Origin: Nitrosospira sp. Nsp2
Lineage (GTDB): Bacteria; Pseudomonadota; Gammaproteobacteria; Burkholderiales; Nitrosomonadaceae
Direction of reading: 5' to 3'
Length of the DNA: 64,000 nt
Assembly (NCBI RefSeq): GCF_003050965.1
Contig: NZ_QAOU01000001.1
Span: forward strand, 1-64,000
A model generated the notes under the pieces. It made no database searches, was not told the origin of the DNA, and worked only from the letters and a program-made list of their open reading frames with translations. Shown here in pieces: positions 9,075 to 17,761 of this stretch; positions within the stretch are counted from its first letter, which is position 1; the number at the start of each line of letters is the position of its first letter. Position numbers and translations under genes: made by a program.

Positions 9075-10199
9075 TCAGGATAGAGATAGGGAATAGGGAG
9101 ATGTCGTCGTCTCCCGCGGTACCCACAGCCGGTCCGCGAAAAAGCGTTCCCGTAACAACATGCCCAGCATCGCCCGTTTGTGAGGGAAATCGAACTCCTT
9201 GACATGCGCATAGCCGCATTTACCAAGATTACGAACCATCTTGTAGTTATCCGCGCGAGGCTCGATGACAATACGTTGAGTCCTGCAATCGTCTAGAAAC
9301 AGATAATGCGAGATCGAGGGCAACCATGCAGTAACGAAAGGCTTGCCACGGAAGCGAGGTTCTCCAATGAGTACATGCCAGCCGCGGTCGAAGTCATCCA
9401 CGTCGTAAAACGGGGCGATGCGGTCCTCCTTTGCCCAGTAGACCTCGAAGTAACCAAAAGCCTCATCATCCAGGCTTGCGATGAGCGCTGTCACATGGGC
9501 ATCTGCCTCGATGTTCTGCAAATAGGCGCGATGTCTTCCGAGATCGCCTTCTTCGCGCCATGATGCCGCGACGACTGGGTCATTCATCCAGCGGCTGAAT
9601 GATTCAAGGTCACGGTCAAGGTCCACCGTACTGAAAGACAGCGTTCGCTCAAGCCAGGGGATATAGCGCCGGTAGACCGAACCCATAGGCTTTAGGGGCC
9701 GTAGCGGATGCCTCCGACCGTGACAAAACGTGTAGGTAAGCGGGAATACCCCTGGTTGCGATTGAACGAGCCACGGACGAGGCTGCTGCCAGAAAAGCTC
9801 GGCTTTAACGCTCATTTGCCCGTTTTCGTCTCTGAGCAAAAAGCCCGAACAAATTAGTTCGTTGACAGCGATGACATGAGCTTTCACGTTGAGCGTCCCG
9901 CAATCGGGATAACTAAGGAAACAAGCTTCAATTGCCGCCAGTAGTTCTGCGTTCGCAACTCCGCGAGGTTTAGACGCTATCCTTTCCAGGTTCAGTTGAT
10001 CTGCCTGTCGATACAAATGCCACTGCGATTTTTCCGCCCCGTCCGCCTTTTGCAAAAGCAAGGTGTCGCCATCAACTGTTGCTGTATAGGCGATCCCATC
10101 AGGGCGGCTAATAACTGTCGTGACACGAGCCAATAATTGTTGACCCTGCTCGTGCAGCTTGCCCATTCGTCGAACTCCGTAATCATGGTTGAGGCGCAT
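9075..10199 (-). CDS. Siderophore N-acyltransferase, GNAT/IucB-like
   Basis: The C-terminal half of this 374-residue protein matches the IucB/RhbD/AlcB-like GNAT enzymes that acylate an N-hydroxylated diamine to give the hydroxamate. Visible family features are the segment around FYDVDDFDRGWHVLIG, then YLFLDDCRTQRIVIEPRADN and the GYAHVKEFDFPHKRAML stretch near the end. About 170 N-terminal residues form a less conserved extra region. The ATG at 10199 has GGGATAAGGG just before it. It is the first gene of the leftward siderophore operon, 8 bp ahead of the N-monooxygenase, and is transcribed from the region with Fur-box-like sites. The acyl group (acetyl, formyl or a longer chain) cannot be read from the sequence. 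Confidence 0.9.
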   Translation of the reverse strand: MRLNHDYGVRRMGKLHEQGQQLLARVTTVISRPDGIAYTATVDGDTLLLQKADGAEKSQWHLYRQADQLNLERIASKPRGVANAELLAAIEACFLSYPDCGTLNVKAHVIAVNELICSGFLLRDENGQMSVKAELFWQQPRPWLVQSQPGVFPLTYTFCHGRRHPLRPLKPMGSVYRRYIPWLERTLSFSTVDLDRDLESFSRWMNDPVVAASWREEGDLGRHRAYLQNIEADAHVTALIASLDDEAFGYFEVYWAKEDRIAPFYDVDDFDRGWHVLIGEPRFRGKPFVTAWLPSISHYLFLDDCRTQRIVIEPRADNYKMVRNLGKCGYAHVKEFDFPHKRAMLGMLLRERFFADRLWVPRETTTSPYSLSLS

Positions 10200-10221
10200 G
10201 CCCTTATCCCGTATAAAGACG

Positions 10222-10260
10222 AATGAGAAACGTTATTTTTTAGTAATCAATCTCATTAAC
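10222..10260. promoter_or_regulatory. Two adjacent Fur-box-like sites in the divergent siderophore promoter region
   Basis: Bases 10222-10237 match the core AATGATAATCATTATC at 12 of 16 positions. On the other strand, bases 10260-10242 match the 19-bp Fur consensus at 13 of 19. The sites carry AATGAGA and TCTCATT as outward inverted halves. They sit 23 bp upstream of the acyltransferase start, where Fur bound to iron would block the leftward operon. The match counts were made by eye. Confidence 0.55.
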
Positions 10261-10379
10261 AAATTGTTCTGAAACCGTCGTTTCCCAGCCGATCCCCGTG
10301 TTTCCGCCATTTCGTACAAAAACGGCGTGACGTTCCAATCGTGAGATGTGGATATTTGCACTGCCCATTCGTCTTTTCC

Positions 10380-10404
10380 ATATCCATTCATATCCATTCT
10401 CATT
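10380..10404. promoter_or_regulatory. Third Fur-box-like site with a tandem 10-mer, just before the exporter start
   Basis: The 10-mer atatccattc is repeated exactly at 10380-10389 and 10390-10399 and followed by tcatt. Read on the minus strand the segment gives AATGAGAATGGATAT, which agrees with the Fur core at 11 of 15 positions. It lies 17-40 bp before the GTG chosen as the start of the ABC exporter, so it would act on the rightward transcript. Confidence 0.45.
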
Positions 10405-10420
10405 CTTATTGCGGGGCATC

Positions 10421-12127
10421 GTGCTTAAGTATCTCATCAGTCGATCAAAGGTCTTATTAGGTGGCGCTTCGTTAGTGACCGTGGTTCATGGCGCGTGCAG
10501 TGTATTTCTGGTGGCGCAGATCAGCTCCGCGCTTACCGCAGCAGAGTCGGAGCGTGGACAAATGGCGCTGATTTTCGGGGTTACTGCGCTCGGCGTAATG
10601 CTGACTTACGTGGTTGCCGCCATTCTCTTCGAGCGCCTGGGGCAGCGCGCCCATGCGGAGTTGCGAGGCTTGGTCGCGAGACGTGTGCTTGCGGCTGATT
10701 ACCGGCACCTGGAATCAATTGGCGCGGCACGCATACAATCTGCGCTCGCCGAGCACTGCTCGCGCGTTGCAGAATTTTTCGAAAGCTTTCCGGTAATCCT
10801 GATGAACGCGGTCATCGTCGCCGGATGTCTTATATATATGGCTTTATTGTCCTGGCAGGTATTTCTGCTTGCAGTTGTCGTTGTTGGGTTGGGCTCCGTC
10901 GGTTATCACTTTGCGCATTTGCGTGCGATACGCCATCTCAGTGTCGCCGCGGAGGAGCAGGACCGACTATTTGCCTATTTTCGTTCCCTTACCGATGGGG
11001 CCAAGGAGCTTCGTCTGAATCGCGAAAAACAGACGGCGTTTTATGATGACGTACTGGCCAAATCGATCGAAACGGTGCGCCGCGAAAGAACCTTCGGGAT
11101 GTCGGTCTTCGTCGCCTCGGGCGGCTGGGCCCAATTTTTGCTGTATGCGTTTATCGGGTTGGTATTATTCGCACTGGTGGGGAATGTTCCTGACAGGGCG
11201 CTCATCATGACCGGCTATGCGCTTGTGTTTGTGTATATGGTCGGGCCGCTGGAGGCACTCCTGCTGAACATTCCGCGAGCCAATCTAGCGCAGGTATCGG
11301 CCGCGCGGATCGATGAAATAATACGCGAGATGTCCAGTTCAGAGACGCGAGCGGAGGGTTCTTCTCCGCCCGCATTGCACTCTATTTCGCTGAAGGGGGT
11401 AATGCACCGTTATTATCACGAACAGAGCGACGACTTATTCACCCTGGGGCCCATAGACCTGGAGTTTCGGCCCGGGGAGATTACTTTTTTGGTAGGAGGC
11501 AATGGTAGCGGCAAGACTACTTTGGCGAAATTGCTGGTGGGCCTCTATCCGCCGGAAGAGGGAAAAATAGTTTTTAACGGCACAACAGTAGACGATATGA
11601 ATCGCGACCACTATAGGCAGCTGTTTTCTACCATTTTTTCCGACTTTCACCTTTTTGATCGCCTGCTCGAGACAAGTAGCGCCCGTCTGGACAGCGAAGG
11701 CAATCGCCTCCTCGAAAAATTGCATTTGCACAACAAGGTTAAAGTGCAGAATGGAGCTTTCACTACCCTCGCGTTATCGCAAGGGCAGCGCAAGCGCCTA
11801 GCCCTGGTGGTAGCGTACCTGGAGGACCGCCCATTTTTTATGTTCGACGAATGGGCCGCGGACCAGGATCCGCTATTCAAGGAAGTGTTTTACCGGGAGA
11901 TCCTTCCCGAACTACGAGCCATGGGCAAGGCCGTGCTAGTAATATCGCATGATGACCGGTACTTTCACCTTGCAGATCAACTTGTACGCATGGAGAGCGG
12001 GTGTCTGACTTTCAATAGCCGGGAACGGGTAAAGGACAGTACGGCCAGTGCGCCAAGGAAGGAAAGCAAACCGGCGAAAGACAGCCCGACGGTGCCAGCA
12101 CCGATTGTATTCAACAGTGCAGTTTGA
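10421..12127 (+). CDS. Cyclic-peptide/siderophore ABC exporter (PvdE/SyrD-type, fused membrane and ATPase domains)
   Basis: This half-transporter has about six membrane helices in residues 10-300 and a C-terminal ATPase, the architecture of PvdE, SyrD and YojI, which export peptide siderophores, their precursors or lipopeptides across the inner membrane. The Walker A is GGNGSGKTT (Lys365), the signature is LSQGQRKR, and Walker B is FFMFDEWAADQDP followed by the H-loop SHDD. I prefer the GTG at 10421: it gives a 568-residue protein beginning right at the membrane domain, whereas the upstream ATG at 10346 would place coding sequence over the Fur-like site and adds non-homologous residues. It is divergent from the acyltransferase operon and is followed by the PepSY gene. 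Confidence 0.92.
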   Translation: MLKYLISRSKVLLGGASLVTVVHGACSVFLVAQISSALTAAESERGQMALIFGVTALGVMLTYVVAAILFERLGQRAHAELRGLVARRVLAADYRHLESIGAARIQSALAEHCSRVAEFFESFPVILMNAVIVAGCLIYMALLSWQVFLLAVVVVGLGSVGYHFAHLRAIRHLSVAAEEQDRLFAYFRSLTDGAKELRLNREKQTAFYDDVLAKSIETVRRERTFGMSVFVASGGWAQFLLYAFIGLVLFALVGNVPDRALIMTGYALVFVYMVGPLEALLLNIPRANLAQVSAARIDEIIREMSSSETRAEGSSPPALHSISLKGVMHRYYHEQSDDLFTLGPIDLEFRPGEITFLVGGNGSGKTTLAKLLVGLYPPEEGKIVFNGTTVDDMNRDHYRQLFSTIFSDFHLFDRLLETSSARLDSEGNRLLEKLHLHNKVKVQNGAFTTLALSQGQRKRLALVVAYLEDRPFFMFDEWAADQDPLFKEVFYREILPELRAMGKAVLVISHDDRYFHLADQLVRMESGCLTFNSRERVKDSTASAPRKESKPAKDSPTVPAPIVFNSAV

Positions 12128-12142
12128 GGTCTAGAATGAATT

Positions 12143-13393
12143 ATGGCATCTGAAATCTCTGACGTTACCGGAGGATTAGAAAGCCGGAGGACCAGCAAGC
12201 AGCGAATCGGGCGCAGCTTGCTGGCCCTGGTGCACCGCTGGGTTGGGCTTTTTCTCGCTGTTTTTCTGTTCATATCAGGGCTTACAGGCGCGATAATCTC
12301 TTGGGACCACGAGTTGGACGAGTGGCTCAACCCGCAGTTGTTCGAAGCACAGGGCGAGGGCGTACCTGTTTCCCCGTTGATTCTTGCCGAACAACTGGAA
12401 GCAGCCGATCCGCGGCTGCTAATAACCTGGGTTCCCCTAGCGGGGGAATCCGGGCATAACATTGGATTGGGCGTGAGTGCGCGTATCGATCCAGCTACAG
12501 GCAAAGCTTTCGAGCTGGATTTCAACCAGGTGACGCTTGATCCTGTGAACGGCGAGGTACGGGGGAAGCGGATGTGGGGGGAGATTTCGCTAAGCCGCGA
12601 GAATCTGCTGCCCTTCCTGTATAAGTTGCATTACAGCATGCATATCGCCGATGGGTTCGGGATAGAGCTTGGAATCTGGTTCATGGGCATCCTGGCCATT
12701 GTATGGGCACTTGACTGCTTTGTCGCTTTATCAATTTCGTTTCCAAGCGCGAGTGCGTGGTCCAAATCCTTCAGTTTTCGCTGGCATCAAGGGGCCGCCA
12801 AGCTCAATTTCGACTTGCATCGCTCCGGTGGCGTTTGGGTATGGGGGATTTTGCTGATTCTTGCGATTACGGCCGTATCGATGAATCTCAATCAGCAGGT
12901 GATGCGCCCGCTTGTGTCCCTGTTTTCACCACTAACTCCCAGTCCCTTCACCCGACCTCCCAATCCCCCTGAGCAGCCGATTGAACCTGTGGTGAACCGG
13001 CGCGCCATTCTCCAACTCGCCACCGAGGAAGCCAGACAGCTGGGTTGGAGCACGCCGCCCGGGGGCATATTCTATGTGCCAGAGATTGGCGTTTATGGTG
13101 TCACTTTTTTTGAGCCAGGGCACGAGCACGGGGACGGGGGGCTCGGTAATGCATCGTTGTATTTCGAGGGGAAAAATGCCGCTTCGGCTGGAGCCAGAAT
13201 ACCAGGGTCTGGAACCATGGGTGACATTTTTATGCAGGCACAATTTCCGTTGCATTCCGGGCGGATCCTCGGTCTTCCGGGCCGCATCATGGTCTCAATG
13301 ATGGGGCTCCTCGTCGCGATGCTCTCCATTACAGGAGTGATTATCTGGCAAAAAAAACGGTGGGCGCGCAGACGAATGACTGCGCGAAATTAG
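12143..13393 (+). CDS. PepSY-associated transmembrane protein (PiuB/iron-uptake-associated family)
   Basis: This 416-residue membrane protein has the PepSY-TM layout: a first helix with the HRWVGLFLAVFLFISGLTG motif at about 28-50, a periplasmic PepSY-like segment, two central helix groups around residues 170-200 and 230-255, and a final helix near 385-405. The family is commonly found beside TonB-dependent siderophore receptors; some members act as inner-membrane reductases that release iron from ferric siderophores, but for this protein that role is inferred. It begins 15 bp after the exporter gene on the same strand, so it is probably cotranscribed and Fur-controlled. A conserved His in HRW and histidines in LHYSMHIADG could bind haem or metal. 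Confidence 0.88.
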   Translation: MASEISDVTGGLESRRTSKQRIGRSLLALVHRWVGLFLAVFLFISGLTGAIISWDHELDEWLNPQLFEAQGEGVPVSPLILAEQLEAADPRLLITWVPLAGESGHNIGLGVSARIDPATGKAFELDFNQVTLDPVNGEVRGKRMWGEISLSRENLLPFLYKLHYSMHIADGFGIELGIWFMGILAIVWALDCFVALSISFPSASAWSKSFSFRWHQGAAKLNFDLHRSGGVWVWGILLILAITAVSMNLNQQVMRPLVSLFSPLTPSPFTRPPNPPEQPIEPVVNRRAILQLATEEARQLGWSTPPGGIFYVPEIGVYGVTFFEPGHEHGDGGLGNASLYFEGKNAASAGARIPGSGTMGDIFMQAQFPLHSGRILGLPGRIMVSMMGLLVAMLSITGVIIWQKKRWARRRMTARN

Positions 13394-13972
13394 AGGCGGT
13401 GATAACGGTACTGAACGGCAAGGTTCCGACGGCTGAAATTTCATAAACACAATATTGCTGTGCCGGTGTGATTCCTGCGTGATCAAGCAGAGAAAATTAC
13501 ACAATTCACGAGAATCAAAGAGAACTAATATCTACGTTTTAACAGCAAACTATTGAAAAAACAAAATGTTGGGAAAAATATAGAAGCCATCAGATAATCG
13601 CATTTGAATACTGTTAATCCACAGGCCGGATGGGAATGATTTAACGCCTCTCGGCGCAGTAGACGAAAATTACTGCGGCCTGATTTTCCCAATCGAGTCG
13701 AGAATCCCCCTTGCACTCTGTCCGTTGAAGTTGATGACGCCGAGTACTGGAGAGTCAACGAGAGCAAGTAGTGCAGCTAGCCCCGATAGTCAAAGCGGTG
13801 ATGACCGGCAAGCGTCGCACCGACATAGGCGAGCATGGGCCAGATGCGAGGGGCTGATCAAGCCGCAGCTGCCGCTATAGCATGTCGGAAGTTATTTGAC
13901 GGATGTCATTTGACCACTACAGATCTAGTCCAAGCTAAAAGCCCGCGGCCCATCTTCTTTCTCCATCTTTCT
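13394..13972. other. Gene-free, decayed stretch
   Basis: No convincing gene is present. On the minus strand short open runs change frame repeatedly; the best is a 40-codon stretch at 13670-13789 with protein-like composition (VINFNGQSARGILDSIG) ending in TAA. I do not recognise it, and it may be the tail of another eroded gene. Confidence 0.4.
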
Positions 13973-14285
13973 TCACCGCGCCACGAATTCAATCAAGGCC
14001 AGCCCTGCAGAAAGAGCGCAGAGATCTCCGGTTCCGGGATGATGCGATGGCGATGACCTGGCCTGCGTTATTAATAGAGGTGACTTCCGATAGAGCAACC
14101 CCAGGGGAAGATCAACCAGCGAATTGAGGCCCATCACGCCTGCGCCATTGGAGCCGGTGATGAAAGCATGGGGGGCGCCTCCAGCCGTGGGAAAACCAAC
14201 CCATCACCTGCCCGGCGTCGTTGATGCCAGAACCGTCGCTGTCAATGCCGCCCAAAGTGCCAAGCTTAGTTTCTGTCTCGCTGTT
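13973..14285 (-). pseudogene. Remnant of a HAF-repeat, PEP-CTERM exported protein
   Basis: Translated in pieces, the minus strand gives recognisable parts of a HAF-family extracellular repeat protein: KLGTLGGIDSDGSGINDAGQ from 14267 down, GGAPHAFITGSNG in another frame, then SINNAGQVIAIAS near 14065. The C-terminus follows as EPEISALFL and AGLALIEFVAR in two frames, which together form a PEP-CTERM sorting signal (Pro-Glu-Pro box, hydrophobic helix, basic tail) ending at TGA 13975-13973. At least four frame changes are needed, and an in-frame TAG lies at 14291-14289, just before the first repeat. An intact protein of this kind would be exported and processed by exosortase. The gene is evidently dead unless the sequence is poor here. 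Confidence 0.7.
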
Positions 14286-14929
14286 AGCCTACCGCAAGGG
14301 GTTCAATGTTCTTGGTGACGTACTTTCACTATTCCAGCAGCCGCGGTGATCGCCATCGTCAGGGGAGAGGGAGCAATTCTTGGACAACAACATTGCGCTC
14401 GGCCCGTCAAAAAACCACTTCAGGGAGTCGGCGCTCCAGCATCGAAATCGATCGGAAGTTACTCTCCCGATGGTAGTTAAAGGAGCGTGTGTTAGCGTGA
14501 TGCTGATGCACGCATATTCCGCGTGCAAGAAATGCAAGTTTGGAAGAGGGTGTCGGTGCATTACAACTTGAGCGACCTGAGCGATAGGATAGGTGGCCCG
14601 CTAAGTGTCGAATGGCCTGGAACATCTGCCTTGACAGCAGCAACCCTTTACGCGAATCTATCGCCAACGCCTGTGGGGCGGATGTGCTTCCGTGCGTGGG
14701 AAACCACGTCTTGTCGGTCTTTTTGATGCTGGCGGCACTGCTTCCATCGTGCCAAAGGCATGACTTCGACGCTGGCTAACCCCTTCGTTCCAGCGGACCG
14801 CCTTGACCGCTGCTGAACGCAAGCGTTTGAGGTCAAGCAAGTTGTCTTCCGGCGAAGCTTATGGAATTAACCGCTCGTACCAGGTTACCGTCGGGAGATA
14901 ATGAGGTTAATCGAGAGGAGGATCAGAAT
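14286..14929. other. Gene-free stretch upstream of the ADP-ribosylglycohydrolase
   Basis: Several 60-90-codon open frames occur on both strands, but none has a start with a ribosome-binding site or a recognisable motif. The minus-strand frame at 14289-14561 runs into the TAG directly ahead of the HAF remnant and might be its eroded upstream part. No transposase or terminal inverted repeats were found. Confidence 0.4.
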
Positions 14930-16024
14930 ATGTCCGACCCCGCCATACAGGATCGAGCCGCCGGCGCCATCATGGGCGCAATAATCGGGGATGCCTTAGG
15001 ACTCGGCCCCCATTGGTACTACGACCTGTCGGCGCTCCGCCGCGACTACGGTGACTGGATCACGACCTACACCGATCCAAAACCCGGGCGCTACCATAGC
15101 AACCTCAAGGCGGGCCAGCTCTCCCAAACGGGCATCCTTCTCCGGCTCATGCTGCGCTCGCTGATCGAGCGCGACGGTTATGACGAAGCGGATTTCTGCC
15201 GGCGCATGGATGAGGAAATACTTCCATTGCTCAACGGCTTGCCCGTGAACGGACCGGGCGGGTACACCCAGCAGTCGATCCGGGATGCCTGGCGCAAGCG
15301 GGTGCAGCAGAACCTGCCATGGGGGCAAACGGGAGGCCAGGCGGACACTACCGAAGCAATAGGGCGCACGCTGGCCCTGGCGGTTCGTTACGCCCTCCAG
15401 CCGGAGGAACTCGCCAGCACCATCTCCAGCAATACCCGGCTCACCCAGATCGACGATACCGTGGTTACCCTGACTGTCGCGTACGGGGCAGTGTTGGGCC
15501 TGCTCGTGCAGGGGCACAAGCTCAACAGGAGCCTTTCCGGCAAGCTCATGCGATTGGCAAGGGCGGGAAAATTGCCTTTCCATTCGATGGCGCATACCGA
15601 CCTGGAGCCGCCAAAGGAGGATCGCCCGCCGGAAAGCGGGCATTTCGTCTCTCCGGACGCCCTGCTCACGCCCTCGTATGTGGCCGCGGCCGCGCTGGAC
15701 CCGGATATCCGGATCGAGCCCGCATGGAAAGTCTCCATCGTTTATGGCATGACCTGTGCCATTTATCACCAGCTGCCGGCAGCCTACTATCTCACTGCCC
15801 GCTTTCCGAACGATTTTGAGTCGGCTGTGCTCCACGCTGTAAATAGCGGCGGCGAAAACCAGGCTCGGGCCACTTTGACGGGCGCGCTGGTCGGAGCCCA
15901 AGTCGGACTATCGGGAATACCCCCGCGCTTCCTCGATGGTCTGGAAGAAGGCGAAACGCTCCAGCGCTTTGCGATGGAATTGGCCTCGAAAGTCGGCGCT
16001 TTAACCGCCGGTAGGGACAGTTGA
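14930..16024 (+). CDS. ADP-ribosylglycohydrolase family protein, crystallin-J1 type
   Basis: The 364-residue protein begins with the family motif GAIIGDALGLG at 16-26 and ends with an alpha-helical core typical of the DraG/ARH/crystallin-J1 fold. Enzymes of this fold remove ADP-ribose from proteins or metabolites using two magnesium ions. In classical DraG enzymes the C-terminal metal motif is GGDTD; here the matching place reads GGENQARATLTGALVGA, the J1-crystallin-like form, so activity or substrate may differ. The ATG at 14930 is chosen because GAGAGGAGG lies 9 bases upstream; the frame is open further back to 14861 but without a comparable site. It stands alone between decayed DNA and an oppositely transcribed gene. 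No DraT-like partner is nearby. Confidence 0.9.
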   Translation: MSDPAIQDRAAGAIMGAIIGDALGLGPHWYYDLSALRRDYGDWITTYTDPKPGRYHSNLKAGQLSQTGILLRLMLRSLIERDGYDEADFCRRMDEEILPLLNGLPVNGPGGYTQQSIRDAWRKRVQQNLPWGQTGGQADTTEAIGRTLALAVRYALQPEELASTISSNTRLTQIDDTVVTLTVAYGAVLGLLVQGHKLNRSLSGKLMRLARAGKLPFHSMAHTDLEPPKEDRPPESGHFVSPDALLTPSYVAAAALDPDIRIEPAWKVSIVYGMTCAIYHQLPAAYYLTARFPNDFESAVLHAVNSGGENQARATLTGALVGAQVGLSGIPPRFLDGLEEGETLQRFAMELASKVGALTAGRDS

Positions 16025-16120
16025 AAAACCCGCACGAAACTTGGGAACGGCGAACCCAGGGAAAACGGATTACCGGTATACAGGCATTCCAGGTTAGCGG
16101 GATGCCGAGCCGATTCCTTT

Positions 16121-16462
16121 TTACGGTGCGGGTGGCGGCAGTCTGAGGGGGTCCTTCAGGAGCAAAATATGATGTTCTCCCGAAGCATCTTCGACGTCAA
16201 TGCTGTGGAGGGTCTCGACATCCTGTTCCACGTATATTTGCTGCGGATGCTGGATGTTGTGCTCAATTCCCTCAAGCATCACCGCCAGAACGTCGCTCTT
16301 TGGATCATAGGTCAGACCAATCAGCGGTACCCACTCGACCTCAACCTGGTCGCCCAGTCCCAGGCTGGCGACTTCCAACTCCACCAGCTTCGTGCCCAAC
16401 ATCTTCGAGAGGCGCTCGAAATAGTCTTTCCAACGGGATTTAGCGAGTTGTGTAAGTGCCAT
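16121..16462 (-). CDS. DUF5335-family protein
   Basis: This 113-residue acidic cytoplasmic protein matches the pattern of the DUF5335 family: an N-terminal helix with WKDYFERLSK, then a beta-rich core with KLVELEVASLGLGDQ, WVPLIGLTYDPKSD and LKDPLRLPPP at the end. The function of the family is unknown. I place the start at the ATG at 16462 because AAAGGAG lies 7 bases upstream; the longer frame to 16498 would begin inside this ribosome site. It is transcribed toward the ADP-ribosylglycohydrolase and ends about 95 bp from it. Confidence 0.8.
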   Translation of the reverse strand: MALTQLAKSRWKDYFERLSKMLGTKLVELEVASLGLGDQVEVEWVPLIGLTYDPKSDVLAVMLEGIEHNIQHPQQIYVEQDVETLHSIDVEDASGEHHILLLKDPLRLPPPAP

Positions 16463-17254
16463 GCCTGAACTCCTTTTGAATAATGCGAAGGAACCCACCT
16501 CATCCTCATATCGCCCAGCTTACTGCGAGCGGGGCGTAGATGATGCTAGCGCATGCGATCGAAGCGGGGGTTACGAATTTTCTAGCGTTTTTTTAATATA
16601 GACCAAGCGTGGCGGGAGCGCACGGTGCGATACGGTTATTTGTCGGAACAGAGCGGTATAGAAAGATTTACGCATGCCGCATGCCTTGAATCTGCGCAGG
16701 CTTCTGTTCGAGAACTCATCGCTTAAAAAACCGCAGGGGTTTAAATGTAATGAATGATAAAGGACGCTATCATCTGGTTTTACGCTAGGGACAAGCGGAG
16801 GGAGAGCGCACTTCTGGCCTCGCTGTTAAATATTCCTTTTAGCATGAGTTCCGTTACTTCCGAAACAGAGTGGCGCCGGGGACGAGCATGGAAGACATTT
16901 CAAGCTGAATCTCAATGTGGGGCGATTAAGTCCTCTACAAACTGCCTGCATATAAATGCGGCTGTGCTAGCATATATCGATATGCCGACGATTCCTGCCC
17001 TGCAATCTTCTTTCATTCACCGGAATGCCGGAGTTGAATGTGCGATAGCCCAAAAAATGGATTTGGATTATTAAAGTAACCCCTTCGCAATCGTTCAGGG
17101 GCTTATTACCGGTCGCCGGCCAATAACTCGACCGTTTTGGAAACCAAGAGCCGCGATTGCTTTTTGCCGCCGATTAGCCGGGTGAATTGAGCGCGCTGGT
17201 TCTTTTTTTGAAGTCAGTGCCTCGTAGCCCGCTCATTGATCAAAAATTCCTGGC
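16463..17254. other. Gene-poor stretch
   Basis: No gene is supported here. A 106-codon plus-strand frame at 16754-17074 lacks recognisable motifs and a good ribosome site. A 5-bp stem (cccct / agggg) occurs near 17083-17101 but does not form a full terminator. Confidence 0.4.
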
Positions 17255-17446
17255 CTAGCCGGATCGTTCAACATCGCGGTGCTGGCCTACCTTTGGCCCT
17301 ATCTTCTCGCTGTGCTTCCAACCTTCGCAGTCTACTGCTTCGGCGCGAACCTGCGCCCTCTGGTTCATTTCCTCGATTTTTTTTGTGGCCTCAAGTTCAG
17401 CGGCAATTACGAGACACCCCATTACTGCGAGCATTAAGTTTCTCAT
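17255..17446 (-). CDS. Small exported or lipoprotein-like hypothetical protein
   Basis: A 63-residue product starts at the ATG at 17446, preceded by AGGAG at 8 bases, which argues that it is translated. The first 18 residues form a short hydrophobic run (MRNLMLAVMGCLVIAAEL), and VMGC resembles a loose lipobox. The remainder is charged, with a KKIEEMNQRAQVRAEA helix. I do not recognise a family. A longer frame to 17515 exists but would place the ribosome site inside the gene. Confidence 0.5.
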   Translation of the reverse strand: MRNLMLAVMGCLVIAAELEATKKIEEMNQRAQVRAEAVDCEGWKHSEKIGPKVGQHRDVERSG

Positions 17447-17761
17447 GTCATATTCTCCTGACGCTTCGGCATCGTTAAAGTTCAGGACATGAATTACGAA
17501 TGGAAAGAATAACATACTGGCCGTGAAGGAATTATGGGGGGTAGGTGATCAATTTGTGAATGTTAAAAGTATTGGAAGTTCAGAAAGTTTGCCCGGAACT
17601 AATTGCCATTTCTCACTTTATCGTTCGGTGGCTTTGGTCGTCCCCTAGAGTCACACCCTTCGAAGACAGCTTCACAAACACAGTAAGCCGGTATACGCAA
17701 AATGAAAGGAAGACGCAGCTTCCCGAATCGACAGGTTAAGTATAGAAAACCAGCATGGTCT

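Noticed and set aside
14341-14571. Possible IS66-type transposase remnant (LDNNIA-like peptide)
   Set aside because: Only a few residues agree, the rest does not follow the transposase pattern, and no terminal repeats were found.
14996-15901. 301-codon minus-strand frame
   Set aside because: Antisense to the ADP-ribosylglycohydrolase gene, whose motifs and ribosome site are clear.
16754-17074. 106-codon plus-strand frame
   Set aside because: No ribosome site, no recognisable motif, irregular composition; likely chance.
17083-17110. Short hairpin resembling the end of a tRNA or an attachment site
   Set aside because: The stem is only 5 bp, no CCA or T-loop consensus, and no integrase or matching repeat.
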